42,706 bases of DNA, taken from the NCBI RefSeq assembly GCF_001580995.1, contig NZ_LHZU01000115.1:1-42706 (forward strand), in the 5' to 3' direction. Both the position numbers and the translations under genes were made by a program. The DNA is from Acetobacter senegalensis. GTDB lineage: Bacteria > Pseudomonadota > Alphaproteobacteria > Acetobacterales > Acetobacteraceae. Positions 8,132 through 16,192 of this stretch are shown here, piece after piece; the stretch's first letter is position 1; the number at the start of each line of letters is the position of its first letter. The notes beneath the pieces were generated by a model that saw nothing but the letters and a program-made list of their open reading frames with translations, was not told where the DNA came from and searched no databases.

Positions 8132-8740
8132 TCAATCTCCGCAACACACGCCATCCAGCAGCACGTCCAGCGCGGCACGGATCGGCTCCGGTCCAACCTT
8201 CTCTTCAAGAAGCTGACCATTGATGACCAGCATGGCCAGACCATGCACCTGTGCCCAGCTTGCTGCCGCCAGTGCATTGATAGCAACCGGACGGAAACTC
8301 CCGCTCCGTTGCCCCTCTTCCAACAGGCACAGAAGAATCCCGAATGTGTTCATAGCGGCGTCATGCAAGTTGGGGTCCGCTGCCTTGTCCGCATCGGAAC
8401 TGAACATCAGACGATACAGACCGCGGTTATGGAGAGCGAACTCAATGCACGCCTGCGCACCCGCAACAAATTTCCCACGCATGGCCCCACGGGCGGAAGC
8501 CGTTGCCTCGGCCATGGCCTGCCCTAGCCGTTCAAAACCAATTCGCGCCAGTTCACGCAGCAGAACCTCTTTGTCACGAAAGTGCTTGTAGGGTGCAGCA
8601 TGGCTCACCCCCGTGCGCCGCGCCACCTCCCGCAATGTGAAGGCCCAGTTCTGATCCGTAGCCAGCATGGCAAGCGCTGTCTCAATCAATGCGCGGCGCA
8701 GATCACCATGATGATAAGGGCGCTCTTTTATGTCACTCAT
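8132..8740 (-). CDS. TetR family transcriptional regulator (WHG-type C-terminal domain)
   Basis: 202 residues. The N-terminus has the HHGDLRRALIETALAML helix typical of TetR proteins with a WHG C-terminal domain, then the helix-turn-helix at about 36-62 (TLREVARRTGVSHAAPYKHF). The C-terminal ligand domain carries AASWAQVHGLAMLVINGQL, the W-x-x-x-H-G motif that names the group. The gene is divergent from an aldehyde dehydrogenase 100 bp away, with a large inverted repeat spanning both start regions, so it most likely represses the dehydrogenase and itself, with an aldehyde or its precursor as candidate inducer. Confidence 0.92.
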   Translation of the reverse strand: MSDIKERPYHHGDLRRALIETALAMLATDQNWAFTLREVARRTGVSHAAPYKHFRDKEVLLRELARIGFERLGQAMAEATASARGAMRGKFVAGAQACIEFALHNRGLYRLMFSSDADKAADPNLHDAAMNTFGILLCLLEEGQRSGSFRPVAINALAAASWAQVHGLAMLVINGQLLEEKVGPEPIRAALDVLLDGVCCGD

Positions 8741-8749
8741 TCGTGAGGT

Positions 8750-8832
8750 CCATGTTTACACAAGAAACTTTCATTGACACTCAATCGTTCTGCTTCATAT
8801 CCTGCCAAGATAAGTTTCTCCTGTAAACATGG
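8750..8832. promoter_or_regulatory. Inverted-repeat operator flanking the divergent promoter
   Basis: Two 21-bp arms, 8750-8770 and 8812-8832, are inverted repeats matching at 19 of 21 positions. Each arm itself holds a GTTT-n7-AAAC partial dyad, so each could bind a TetR dimer. Between them lies a TTGACA -35 (8774-8779) with a weak AT-rich -10 at about 8796-8802 directed towards the dehydrogenase. The right arm covers the likely 5' UTR and ribosome site of the dehydrogenase gene; the left arm abuts the tetR start. Confidence 0.75.
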
Positions 8833-8840
8833 AGGGCGCA

Positions 8841-10262
8841 ATGTCCGATACTGTTTCAACGCCTGCGCAGCCATCTGATCTCTCCCGCATTCTCGACCGC
8901 CAGCGGGCTGCCTTCCTCAATGATGGACCGCCAGGGCTGGAGCAGAGACGCGCCGATCTGCGCCGTCTGAAAGCGGAAATTCTGAAGCACAAAGTAGAGA
9001 TTCTTCAGGCGCTGAATACGGATTTTGGGCATCGCTCCGTGCGGGAAAGCGCCATTGTGGAGCTGATCCCTCTGCTGCATTCAATCACCTATCTCATCCG
9101 AAATCTAAGGCACTGGATGAAGCCGGAACGTCGGCATGTCGCACCCTATTTCCAATGTGGCCGCGCATGGGTCATCCGTCAGCCGCTTGGGGTGGTGGGC
9201 ATTATCGCACCGTGGAATTATCCGCTCTCTCTCGCCCTTGTTCCTCTGGCTACGGCACTTGCCGCCGGCAACCGCGTCATGCTCAAGCCTTCGGAACTTA
9301 CGCCGACTACATCGGCAGTTATCGAAAAAATCATTCAGGCTATCTTCCCACCAGATCAGGTTTCCGTGGTCACGGGAGATGCCGAGGTGGGGGCTGCATT
9401 CTCGGCTTTGCCCTTTGATCATATCCTGTTCACTGGCAGCACGGCAGTTGGCAAGAAGGTTGCCGCGGCAGCGGCCCGCAACCTGACCCCGGTTACACTT
9501 GAACTGGGCGGCAAATCTCCCGTGATTATAGAACCCGCTTTTTCCATGAAGGACATGGCGGAGCGTGTCGCCTATGGCAAACTGACCAATGCCGGACAAA
9601 CCTGCATCGCACCGGATTATGTGCTGGTCCATAAAGCGGATCAGGACGCTTTTGCCGCAGCCTTTCAGGAGGCCGCTACAAAGCTTTATCCGCAGGGTTA
9701 TGCAGGATCTCCCGATTATACAGCCATCCTTAACCAGCATCATTATGAACGGCTGAACCGCCTGATTCAGGACGCCACAACGCTTAAGGCGCGTGTTATC
9801 CGGCTGGGAGATGATTCACCTGCCGATCATCTCCTCGCCCCCGTTCTTGTGCTGGACGCAACACCCGAAATGGCCGTCATGCAGGAAGAAATTTTCGGGC
9901 CTGTCCTACCTGTTCTGACATACTGGCATCCCGATGAAGCCATCGCCTTCATCAACGAACGCCCTCGCCCGCTGGCACTGTATTATTTTGGGAAAAAACG
10001 CCATGAACTCAACAGGGTTCTGAAATATACCATTTCAGGAAATGTCACGGTCAATGGCACATTGCTGCATTACGCTCAGGAAGATCTGCCCTTTGGCGGC
10101 GTGGGAGAAAGCGGCATTGGAGCCTATCACGGAAAGGAAGGCTTCATGGCCCTCACCCACCCACGCGGCATTTACAAACAGGGCCGCTTCAACGCTGCAA
10201 CCCTCCTCCAGCCCCCGTTTGGAAAGCTGACTGATATCATCACAAATTTTATGACACGATGA
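8841..10262 (+). CDS. Aldehyde dehydrogenase, coniferyl-aldehyde dehydrogenase type
   Basis: 473 residues from the ATG at 8841, which has a GGAGGG ribosome site at 8832-8837. An upstream ATG at 8829 overlaps that site and is less likely. All catalytic elements of NAD(P)-dependent aldehyde dehydrogenases are present: APWNYP (Asn126), the Lys149 of MLKPSE, the FTGSTAVGK cofactor loop, Glu221 in LELGGKSP and the nucleophile Cys255 in NAGQTCIAPDYV. The short length, IAPDYV context and C-terminal hydrophobic tail (GKLTDIITNFM) match the coniferyl/fatty aldehyde dehydrogenase branch. It likely detoxifies an aromatic or aliphatic aldehyde under control of the divergent TetR protein. Confidence 0.93.
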   Translation: MSDTVSTPAQPSDLSRILDRQRAAFLNDGPPGLEQRRADLRRLKAEILKHKVEILQALNTDFGHRSVRESAIVELIPLLHSITYLIRNLRHWMKPERRHVAPYFQCGRAWVIRQPLGVVGIIAPWNYPLSLALVPLATALAAGNRVMLKPSELTPTTSAVIEKIIQAIFPPDQVSVVTGDAEVGAAFSALPFDHILFTGSTAVGKKVAAAAARNLTPVTLELGGKSPVIIEPAFSMKDMAERVAYGKLTNAGQTCIAPDYVLVHKADQDAFAAAFQEAATKLYPQGYAGSPDYTAILNQHHYERLNRLIQDATTLKARVIRLGDDSPADHLLAPVLVLDATPEMAVMQEEIFGPVLPVLTYWHPDEAIAFINERPRPLALYYFGKKRHELNRVLKYTISGNVTVNGTLLHYAQEDLPFGGVGESGIGAYHGKEGFMALTHPRGIYKQGRFNAATLLQPPFGKLTDIITNFMTR

Positions 10263-10281
10263 GAAAAATAGTTTATATTTT

Positions 10282-11253
10282 TCATTCGTCACGAAGTTGT
10301 TCTAAAATATTTTTATCTCTAATCTTATGGTCTTTTTGCAACAAGGCGATCCGATAGAGAATGGAATTCAGGATATCGTCATCATATAGAGGCTGATAAT
10401 CACCAATATCTTCTTCACGTGTCGAGTGCGAGAGTGTTTCTAATGTGAGGTGGCGATACTGAGGGACCATAATGACTTCACCGCTTCCAAGATGAATACG
10501 GTACTGGTGAAGCCTACCGGTAACGATAACATGCCGCTCGTCCAGTGTTACAGCCCCCTTTTCTTGTAAAGAAGGCAGCAGAGCTTCGATAATCTGCCGC
10601 CTGCTTTGGGCCAGCCCACCATAATGGGGTTCATCTGGCAATGCTATATCTGACAAACCCTGCTGGCGTCTCCATTTTCCTAGTTCTGGCACAGCCTGAA
10701 TAGAAGATGCATCAAACTTCAGGTTACTTGCGGCAACACTCACCATAAGATCCAGATCTCGCATAACTTCCGAAAATACGATCTGATCTATATCTGCCAG
10801 CCGAACTGGTTTTTTCATGGGCGTCAGCTTTCGCCCTCCATCAAATCGCCAGTCTCCCCGATCTTTAAGAATACAGAACCTTACTCGATCAGTCATGATA
10901 TGCGTAAAAGCCGGAGCAGATCGACCGAGGTCATTATACCCTACTCCTCCAGTACGGAATTCCGCATAAATGCCATGCGCCGGTATGATTAGCGACCACG
11001 GTGCACCCTCGCTGGATGGAATATGCGCGGTAAGGGTTCGGATGCGCCACCCGCGTTTACGCCCAATTTCTATTACCTGAGCCTGACCAAGAATACGTTG
11101 TGCATAACGGTAGGAGGAAGGAGAGCTTTCTCGCTCCGCTTGGGTTATTGTGTAGGTCTCACGCCATACTTGACGGATAGGTTGCCGGATATCCAAACGC
11201 TCCAGTGTCTCCCGCCACCGTGCAACAACACTCCCCTTGCAGTCATCGCTCAT
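10282..11253 (-). CDS. DUF4132-type protein, C-terminal half
   Basis: 323 residues from the ATG at 11253; a GTG at 11271 would add six residues. The sequence matches the C-terminal part of long DUF4132 (MolR-like) proteins as I know them: IRQPIRQVWRETYTIT at the start, RGWRIRTL, an IVFSEVMRDLDLMVSVA block and the closing YRIHLGSGEVIMVPQYRHL. In usual family members this follows directly on the part encoded by the upstream gene, so the two genes together equal one protein. The stop of the upstream gene overlaps this start as ATGA. It converges with the aldehyde dehydrogenase (19 bp apart). The molecular function of the family is not established. Confidence 0.75.
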   Translation of the reverse strand: MSDDCKGSVVARWRETLERLDIRQPIRQVWRETYTITQAERESSPSSYRYAQRILGQAQVIEIGRKRGWRIRTLTAHIPSSEGAPWSLIIPAHGIYAEFRTGGVGYNDLGRSAPAFTHIMTDRVRFCILKDRGDWRFDGGRKLTPMKKPVRLADIDQIVFSEVMRDLDLMVSVAASNLKFDASSIQAVPELGKWRRQQGLSDIALPDEPHYGGLAQSRRQIIEALLPSLQEKGAVTLDERHVIVTGRLHQYRIHLGSGEVIMVPQYRHLTLETLSHSTREEDIGDYQPLYDDDILNSILYRIALLQKDHKIRDKNILEQLRDE

Positions 11254-11257
11254 TTTT
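11250..11257 (-). promoter_or_regulatory. ATGA stop-start overlap behind an A5 run
   Basis: On the minus strand the upstream DUF4132 frame ends CAA AAA TGA and the downstream frame begins ATG AGC, sharing ATGA. Ribosomes could reinitiate here, or slip by -1 on A-AAA to make a fused protein. Confidence 0.6.
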
Positions 11258-13067
11258 GAAGTAGGTGCCACAAGCTAAGAAGAGTATCGGGATGAAGCGG
11301 AGGCGCTTTATTACCATCTGGATCATATACTGTGGTCGCCTCCTTTCCAAACAGACATGTTCTAATAGAACCTCCCGGTTCAGCAACAAGCCATATCTGC
11401 CGACGCGCCAGCCAACCAAGAAGCGGGTGGATTAACCATCTTTCGATAAACGCCCTCAAAGTCCAGGTTTGGCCGGTCAGCCATGAACGCTCCAACCTGT
11501 AACGATGCACCAGCATATCCGCCGAAATTGCCTTGGCATCTGACCGCATACTTTTCAGAAGCGCCTTGCATTTTTCTTGTTCAAGGACAAATGGAGGCAG
11601 TTTTGAAATGCGATCTCCCTTTTCCCCCTCATAATAAATCGAACCCTGACCGGAACCAGTAATCGAGAGGACGGCCGCGTAACCGTCCGGCAAGTTCAAC
11701 CGATGACAACTTGTTGAATCGAGTTCGTATTCCTGAGCAAGAAGTTCTTCCGCCTCAACTGTCGTAAGCCCTGAAGCTGCGGCCGCTTTTGCCAAAGATC
11801 TTTCCAGAGCATTGAACATTGTGGCATGCCTGACACGCGCGCGTAAGCGGACCATTCCCCGAATGGCGTCGGGTGTTCCAATCAGGCCTACCGTTGCAAC
11901 CAGACGATTGAAAATAGCCACATCTTCCGCGGCCAAAGCCTTTTTACAGGCTGGAAGAAGCCATTCAAGATCCACAGCATCCGCAGCAGCGGCGATCATC
12001 CACAAACAACCTGCTATGATATCAGAGGAAATTGTCGGGGATGACAATGAAGAGGAACATGGATGACAATCTGGCTTTACAGATTTGACGGGAGGTGGAT
12101 TTTTATAGCGCAATCCCTTTTGACGCCCTAACCTCATTATGCCGTTATTTTCGCCACCACCAAAACGAAATGAATAAAGCGAAGGGGAGAGAAGAAATGC
12201 TTCAGCAACCTTCCGAACAGACTGTGTTCTGGAAACTGCTCCTGTAACCAACCGAACAAATCTTGGCAAAATAGCAGCCCGATAAAGGGATGGCTGTTTC
12301 AACAAGTGCCAAGAGGTTAATATCTTTTCTGAAGACTCAAAAGCTTCTCGAACAAACGATCTTGCAAATTCAAGATCTTTTATCCCCTCTGGTTTTGCGA
12401 GATGCTCTTTATAACGTGCAAGCGTTTTTAACGATGGTTGAGGGGCTTCTGGAACCTGGAAAAGCTCCAACCGTGAATCCATTGACTCTGTGGAACTTGC
12501 GGCATCCTCCCGCAAAACCATTTCACGCGCCAACCAGAGAAGATGTGGTATATCCCGTTCCATCTTCTCACAATCCTGCAACGCCTGATCAAACCATTTT
12601 TCATCAGGCAGGCTCGTACCTGAATCACTGAAACTGTAGAAATACTCACGCAGGTTGTTTGGCGTTCTATTATAATATGAGCCATCCGACCTTCGGACGG
12701 GTTTTGGCAAAAAACTTGATGTTATGAAACCAAGCGCATTTGTCTGATACTTACGCGCAAAACTTCTATACCATGCAGGCGGCCGAGGCAGACTCTGTCT
12801 ATTGAGCAATTCCGGCATCATGGCTGCAGCCAGTGGCATGTGCGCCAACGTTACATTCTGCAATAAAGGCTGTTGGGTTATCTTATAGCACGAGGATATT
12901 TTCTGCTCATAACGCTCAAGCCAGGCTTGTTGGAGCTTATCAAAAACCCGCGGGTCAACCTGTTTCATTTCAGCCATCCACCGAACCAAAGGGCGTTCGA
13001 GTTGACCGACTTCAAAAAGAACCATGCGTGTTATAGCCAGATCAGAATCAATCATATCTATTGCCAT
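11250..13067 (-). CDS. DUF4132-type protein, N-terminal and central part
   Basis: 605 residues (ATG 13067, or 13055 with MIDSDLA). The N-terminal 300 residues are helical with no recognised motif. From about residue 380, a HEAT-like helical region leads into recognisable DUF4132 sequence: LRARVRHATMFNALERSLAK, then HRYRLERSWLTGQTW and HPLLGWLARRQIWLV, ending at LSLWHLLQK, just where full-length relatives run on into the next gene. The stop lies after a run of five A; one more A would fuse both genes into about 930 codons. Relatives such as E. coli MolR/YehI-type proteins sit near MoxR ATPase, VWA and SWIM genes; none is here. Codon use is more AT-rich than in the flanking chromosome. Confidence 0.72.
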   Translation of the reverse strand: MAIDMIDSDLAITRMVLFEVGQLERPLVRWMAEMKQVDPRVFDKLQQAWLERYEQKISSCYKITQQPLLQNVTLAHMPLAAAMMPELLNRQSLPRPPAWYRSFARKYQTNALGFITSSFLPKPVRRSDGSYYNRTPNNLREYFYSFSDSGTSLPDEKWFDQALQDCEKMERDIPHLLWLAREMVLREDAASSTESMDSRLELFQVPEAPQPSLKTLARYKEHLAKPEGIKDLEFARSFVREAFESSEKILTSWHLLKQPSLYRAAILPRFVRLVTGAVSRTQSVRKVAEAFLLSPSLYSFRFGGGENNGIMRLGRQKGLRYKNPPPVKSVKPDCHPCSSSLSSPTISSDIIAGCLWMIAAAADAVDLEWLLPACKKALAAEDVAIFNRLVATVGLIGTPDAIRGMVRLRARVRHATMFNALERSLAKAAAASGLTTVEAEELLAQEYELDSTSCHRLNLPDGYAAVLSITGSGQGSIYYEGEKGDRISKLPPFVLEQEKCKALLKSMRSDAKAISADMLVHRYRLERSWLTGQTWTLRAFIERWLIHPLLGWLARRQIWLVAEPGGSIRTCLFGKEATTVYDPDGNKAPPLHPDTLLSLWHLLQK

Positions 13068-13453
13068 TATCTGCGCTCTCCCGTTCTATTCGGGCTCCCC
13101 AAAAAATGATTCGTATATTAAATAAGGCGCAAAGAAAATTTTCTAACACATCGTGTAGAAGCATGTAAAAATATTTAGCAGTTGAAATAGTAAAATTTTT
13201 CTAGCGCGAAAAATATTATATATTTTTGTTACAATATTATTAAAAACGTGTTTCTACCTCTATCAATCAGACTTACGCCTCATAGGGAAGGTTATCTCTA
13301 TAAGCAGAATACGCTACCCACAGACTATACATATTCCTAACAACAATGAAATTTTTTCTATTTATCGAGGAAAAATTTAGGATAAAATTTCTATAGACGA
13401 TATATTATCCCATAACGTTATTGTCTCTTCAAAAGAGAAATCAGGAGGTCCAT
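13068..13453. other. AT-rich divergent intergenic region
   Basis: About 385 bp, strikingly AT-rich compared with the rest of the window, between the divergent DUF4132 gene and the 292-aa gene. It has runs such as AAAATTTTTC and ATATATTTTTG. It must contain the promoters of both genes and would be a natural target for an H-NS-like silencer. I see no tRNA, CRISPR or IS end. Confidence 0.55.
13443..13448 (+). promoter_or_regulatory. Strong Shine-Dalgarno setting a TTG start
   Basis: AGGAGG at 13443-13448 lies 5 nt before a TTG at 13454. No ATG in this frame has such a site, so the TTG is the likely start. Confidence 0.75.
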
Positions 13454-14332
13454 TTGAGTAATCCCGAAGTTTTCCTGGTAGGAGACCTCTTGCGCGCAAG
13501 AAAAATCTTGCCTCACGAAAATAAAACTTTACTGAGAGATCTTCATGGTTCGTATTTCTTGAATAGATCTCCCGTTCTTCTACTGCATCGCAAAACAGCC
13601 CACAGGCAAGATTCCCCTTTTGGCATCATTGCCTACAAACAAAAAAATGGGGTATGGAAAGAAGACAAATGGCCAGTTCGTTTAAATAATTTTGAGCTTG
13701 TTGCCCGTCCCGCAGCAAGCAAAATATTAAACCCTTATCATACTTACAAAGGGGTTATTCAACCCCGATCTATTTCGATATATATGAACAAATACTGTTA
13801 TTTCATAACCGGCCGATTGGCAGCTCCAGCTTTCGACGATCCTGATGTCGAGTGGCCTATTCTGCCTAAACCTTGCTTGGAAAGTCAACTTGGGTCAGCT
13901 GCCAGAAAAGTCTTGATGGAAGTACATGATTATGAGTGTCTGTGGGATGGAAAATCTTATCCTCATGCATTTATTGTAAAAATGAAGGAGCGGCATAAGC
14001 TGGCACATGACCTTCTTAAAACCAGACTTTCAGAAGCCTTTGGGCCGAAAGTCAATAAAGCGTCATCAAAAGATACCCTCTTAAAAATGAATATGCTTTT
14101 TGATTGCTTTCAAATGAAGCCGACAACCTGGACAGGTCAGGGCTGGGCTGGCCAGACTGCGGAAGCATTCATACATGTAGGCTTAGACGCTTCCGACCAT
14201 GACCTGGGACGAGAAATCATGTCAATTTTAAACAGACCAAACGTAAAAACAGACTTTTACAAGAAAAATCACCCATTCCTTTCTCAAGTTTTGCCTTATC
14301 TTGAAAGCCACATTGTAGATGCTCGTTTTTAA
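13454..14332 (+). CDS. Unknown protein divergent from the DUF4132 pair
   Basis: 292 residues from the TTG at 13454 (the open frame extends up to another TTG at 13421, without ribosome site). I do not recognise it. Seen: no signal peptide or transmembrane segment; mixed alpha/beta composition; a His/Lys/Arg-rich middle (KMKERHKLAHDLLKTRL); an aromatic cluster TTWTGQGWAGQTAEAF; a DASDHDLGREIM segment near the C-terminus. The base composition is AT-rich like the DUF4132 genes and unlike the flanking chromosome, suggesting these three genes arrived together. It could be the partner of the DUF4132 protein, but only position and composition support this. Confidence 0.7.
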   Translation: MSNPEVFLVGDLLRARKILPHENKTLLRDLHGSYFLNRSPVLLLHRKTAHRQDSPFGIIAYKQKNGVWKEDKWPVRLNNFELVARPAASKILNPYHTYKGVIQPRSISIYMNKYCYFITGRLAAPAFDDPDVEWPILPKPCLESQLGSAARKVLMEVHDYECLWDGKSYPHAFIVKMKERHKLAHDLLKTRLSEAFGPKVNKASSKDTLLKMNMLFDCFQMKPTTWTGQGWAGQTAEAFIHVGLDASDHDLGREIMSILNRPNVKTDFYKKNHPFLSQVLPYLESHIVDARF

Positions 14333-14553
14333 TAACATTCTTTACAGGATATAAGAATCCACACCTGAATCATAAACGCCTGCTATAAGCAGACGTTGGA
14401 GTTAACCTGTCACTCCCCTTCACTGACAAAGGCCACCTTCCTTGCAAGATCATCATCCTCATATATGTATACCTGTGGCACGATGCTTTCATTTGAAAAA
14501 TACTGATCTCTTCCTGTAGTCTCACGTCCATCTTACCAGCATGAGGCCTGTCG

Positions 14554-15147
14554 ATGGCTCCCGCGCCTTTTGATCCACCGCCTTCCCTTGGCCGTTCTCC
14601 GCAGGAGGATGAGCAGCCTGCGCTCTCTGCCCGCCCCCAGAAGCAGAAGAAAGCGGTTCATGCCAGAAGCTGGATTGTTAGCGCTGCCGCAGCCTGTTGT
14701 GGTCTTTATATGCTGGTTATGGGTATCGCCCATCGGCCCGATACGTCTCCAACCCAGACATCCGCATCATCCGGCAGCTACGCCTTTCTGGATGACAATC
14801 ACAAGCCTGTCCTGAACAGAGTAGAGACACCACGCCTGCACGCTCCACCAGAAATGAGGGACAAAGGTATTTCCGGCATCAGTATTGTAGGGTGCGATAT
14901 TGGCGAAGATGGCAAGGCCCATGCCTGCCGTATAGAACGAGGCACCAATCCTTATTTCAACCGCGCGGGCATGGAGTATATGGCCCGCGCGGTTTTCTTT
15001 CCTGCCATGGAGCACGGCAAACCGGTTACACGGCATTTTCGTATGCGGCTGTTTTTCGGCATAAAGCCGGAGCAGGCACAGTCCTTCGCCAAATATGGAC
15101 CACCGCTTTTTACCGGCAGCCCCACTCTCCTGCCTTATCTTCCGTGA
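14554..15147 (+). CDS. Membrane-anchored protein with TonB C-terminal-like domain, copy 1
   Basis: 197 residues; GAGG ribosome site about 9 nt upstream. Order: Pro/Gln/Lys-rich cytoplasmic N-terminus (about 1-38), one transmembrane helix (SWIVSAAAACCGLYMLVMGI, about 39-58), Ser/Thr-rich linker, then a TonB_C-like domain at about 100-185: GISIVGCDIGEDGKAHACRI, GTNPYFNRAGMEYM and ARAVFFPAMEHGKPV. This is the layout of energy transducer TonB proteins, but the linker lacks the long Pro-rich spacer and the ending GPPLFTGSPTLLPYLP is unusual. No ExbB/ExbD genes are nearby. A very similar gene follows 222 bp later. Its role may be periplasmic or structural rather than TonB-type energy transfer. Confidence 0.75.
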   Translation: MAPAPFDPPPSLGRSPQEDEQPALSARPQKQKKAVHARSWIVSAAAACCGLYMLVMGIAHRPDTSPTQTSASSGSYAFLDDNHKPVLNRVETPRLHAPPEMRDKGISGISIVGCDIGEDGKAHACRIERGTNPYFNRAGMEYMARAVFFPAMEHGKPVTRHFRMRLFFGIKPEQAQSFAKYGPPLFTGSPTLLPYLP

Positions 15148-15369
15148 AAAAAGGTCTGCGAAAAGCACGAGTATTTAAGAAACAAGAAATCAGGTGCAGC
15201 CCATAGAAAACAAAGAGCCACTCGCCCACCCAGACCGTTTTTTGGAGTGCCCTTTGCAAAAGCGGAACTATAGAAAACGTGAGGATGGTCCTGTACGCTT
15301 TTTATTGAAACGGGGTAGCCTCTGCCGGTAGCCTGTCCTCTTGCTCCGCTCTCCTGACGAGGCTGCTTC

Positions 15370-15948
15370 ATGGCTTCTGCCCCGCCTGACCCTGATGAAA
15401 CCCAAAAACATCGGCCGCCTCCGGCAGAACCAGTCGCGCACCCGCTGTTACAAAAGCAGGAAGAGGCCCCCAATGCCAAAAGCTGGATACTGACCGCCGC
15501 AACGGCATGCTGCGGGCTGTATGTGCTGGTGATGGGGATGACACAGCCGACGCCACACCCTGCGCCGCCCCCGCCTACACAGTATAATGGCTTTGTGGAT
15601 GATAACCGCGGACCACACCTCAACAAACTGGCCACACCCCCACCCTATTACCCGACGCTCATGGAGCAACGGAACATTACCGGTATGGCGATAGTGGGAT
15701 GCGACATTGATGAAAAAGGGAAAGCCCATGGCTGCCACATTGAAAAAGGGACCAACCCTTATTTCAATCAGGCCGGACTGGATTTTATGAGCCACGCCGT
15801 TTTCTTCCCGGCAATGCAGCACGGCAAACCTGTAAGCCACCCTTACCACCAGCGAATCAAATTTCGCATGGGGGCACCCCAGTCCACCTCGAAATATGGT
15901 CCCCCTCTTTTTACGGGTGAGCCAATATTCCTGCCCTTCCTCCCATAA
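15370..15948 (+). CDS. Membrane-anchored protein with TonB C-terminal-like domain, copy 2
   Basis: 192 residues; CGAGG ribosome site upstream. Same order as the gene before it: Pro-rich cytoplasmic N-terminus, transmembrane helix (SWILTAATACCGLYVLVMGM), Pro/Thr linker, TonB_C-like domain (MAIVGCDIDEKGKAHGCHIE, GTNPYFNQAGLDFM, AVFFPAMQHGKPV) and the same unusual tail GPPLFTGEPIFLPFLP. The two are clearly tandem paralogues that have diverged, especially in the N-terminus and the RRL/KF region before the tail. The two conserved Cys (one in the GCDI strand, one after KAHxC) could form a disulphide. Confidence 0.75.
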   Translation: MASAPPDPDETQKHRPPPAEPVAHPLLQKQEEAPNAKSWILTAATACCGLYVLVMGMTQPTPHPAPPPPTQYNGFVDDNRGPHLNKLATPPPYYPTLMEQRNITGMAIVGCDIDEKGKAHGCHIEKGTNPYFNQAGLDFMSHAVFFPAMQHGKPVSHPYHQRIKFRMGAPQSTSKYGPPLFTGEPIFLPFLP

Positions 15949-16192
15949 GAGTCTGGTTAAAAACTCAATGGTTGGAAAGTAATGCAGGCTTTTGGGGAAT
16001 GAAAAACAGAAAATTTGCGGGCTTGATAAAACGTTGTTGGAATGCCCGCCCAACACACTCAGCCCCCAGAAACGTGGCCCGGCTGATCTGGCTGACGTTT
16101 CAAACAACCTGCGTGAAGAAGGCAGAACCCGATTGGCAGGAGAGACTGAAAGAGCACGGGCCTTTGCCGTCTCTCCTGCGGCAGATAACCCG

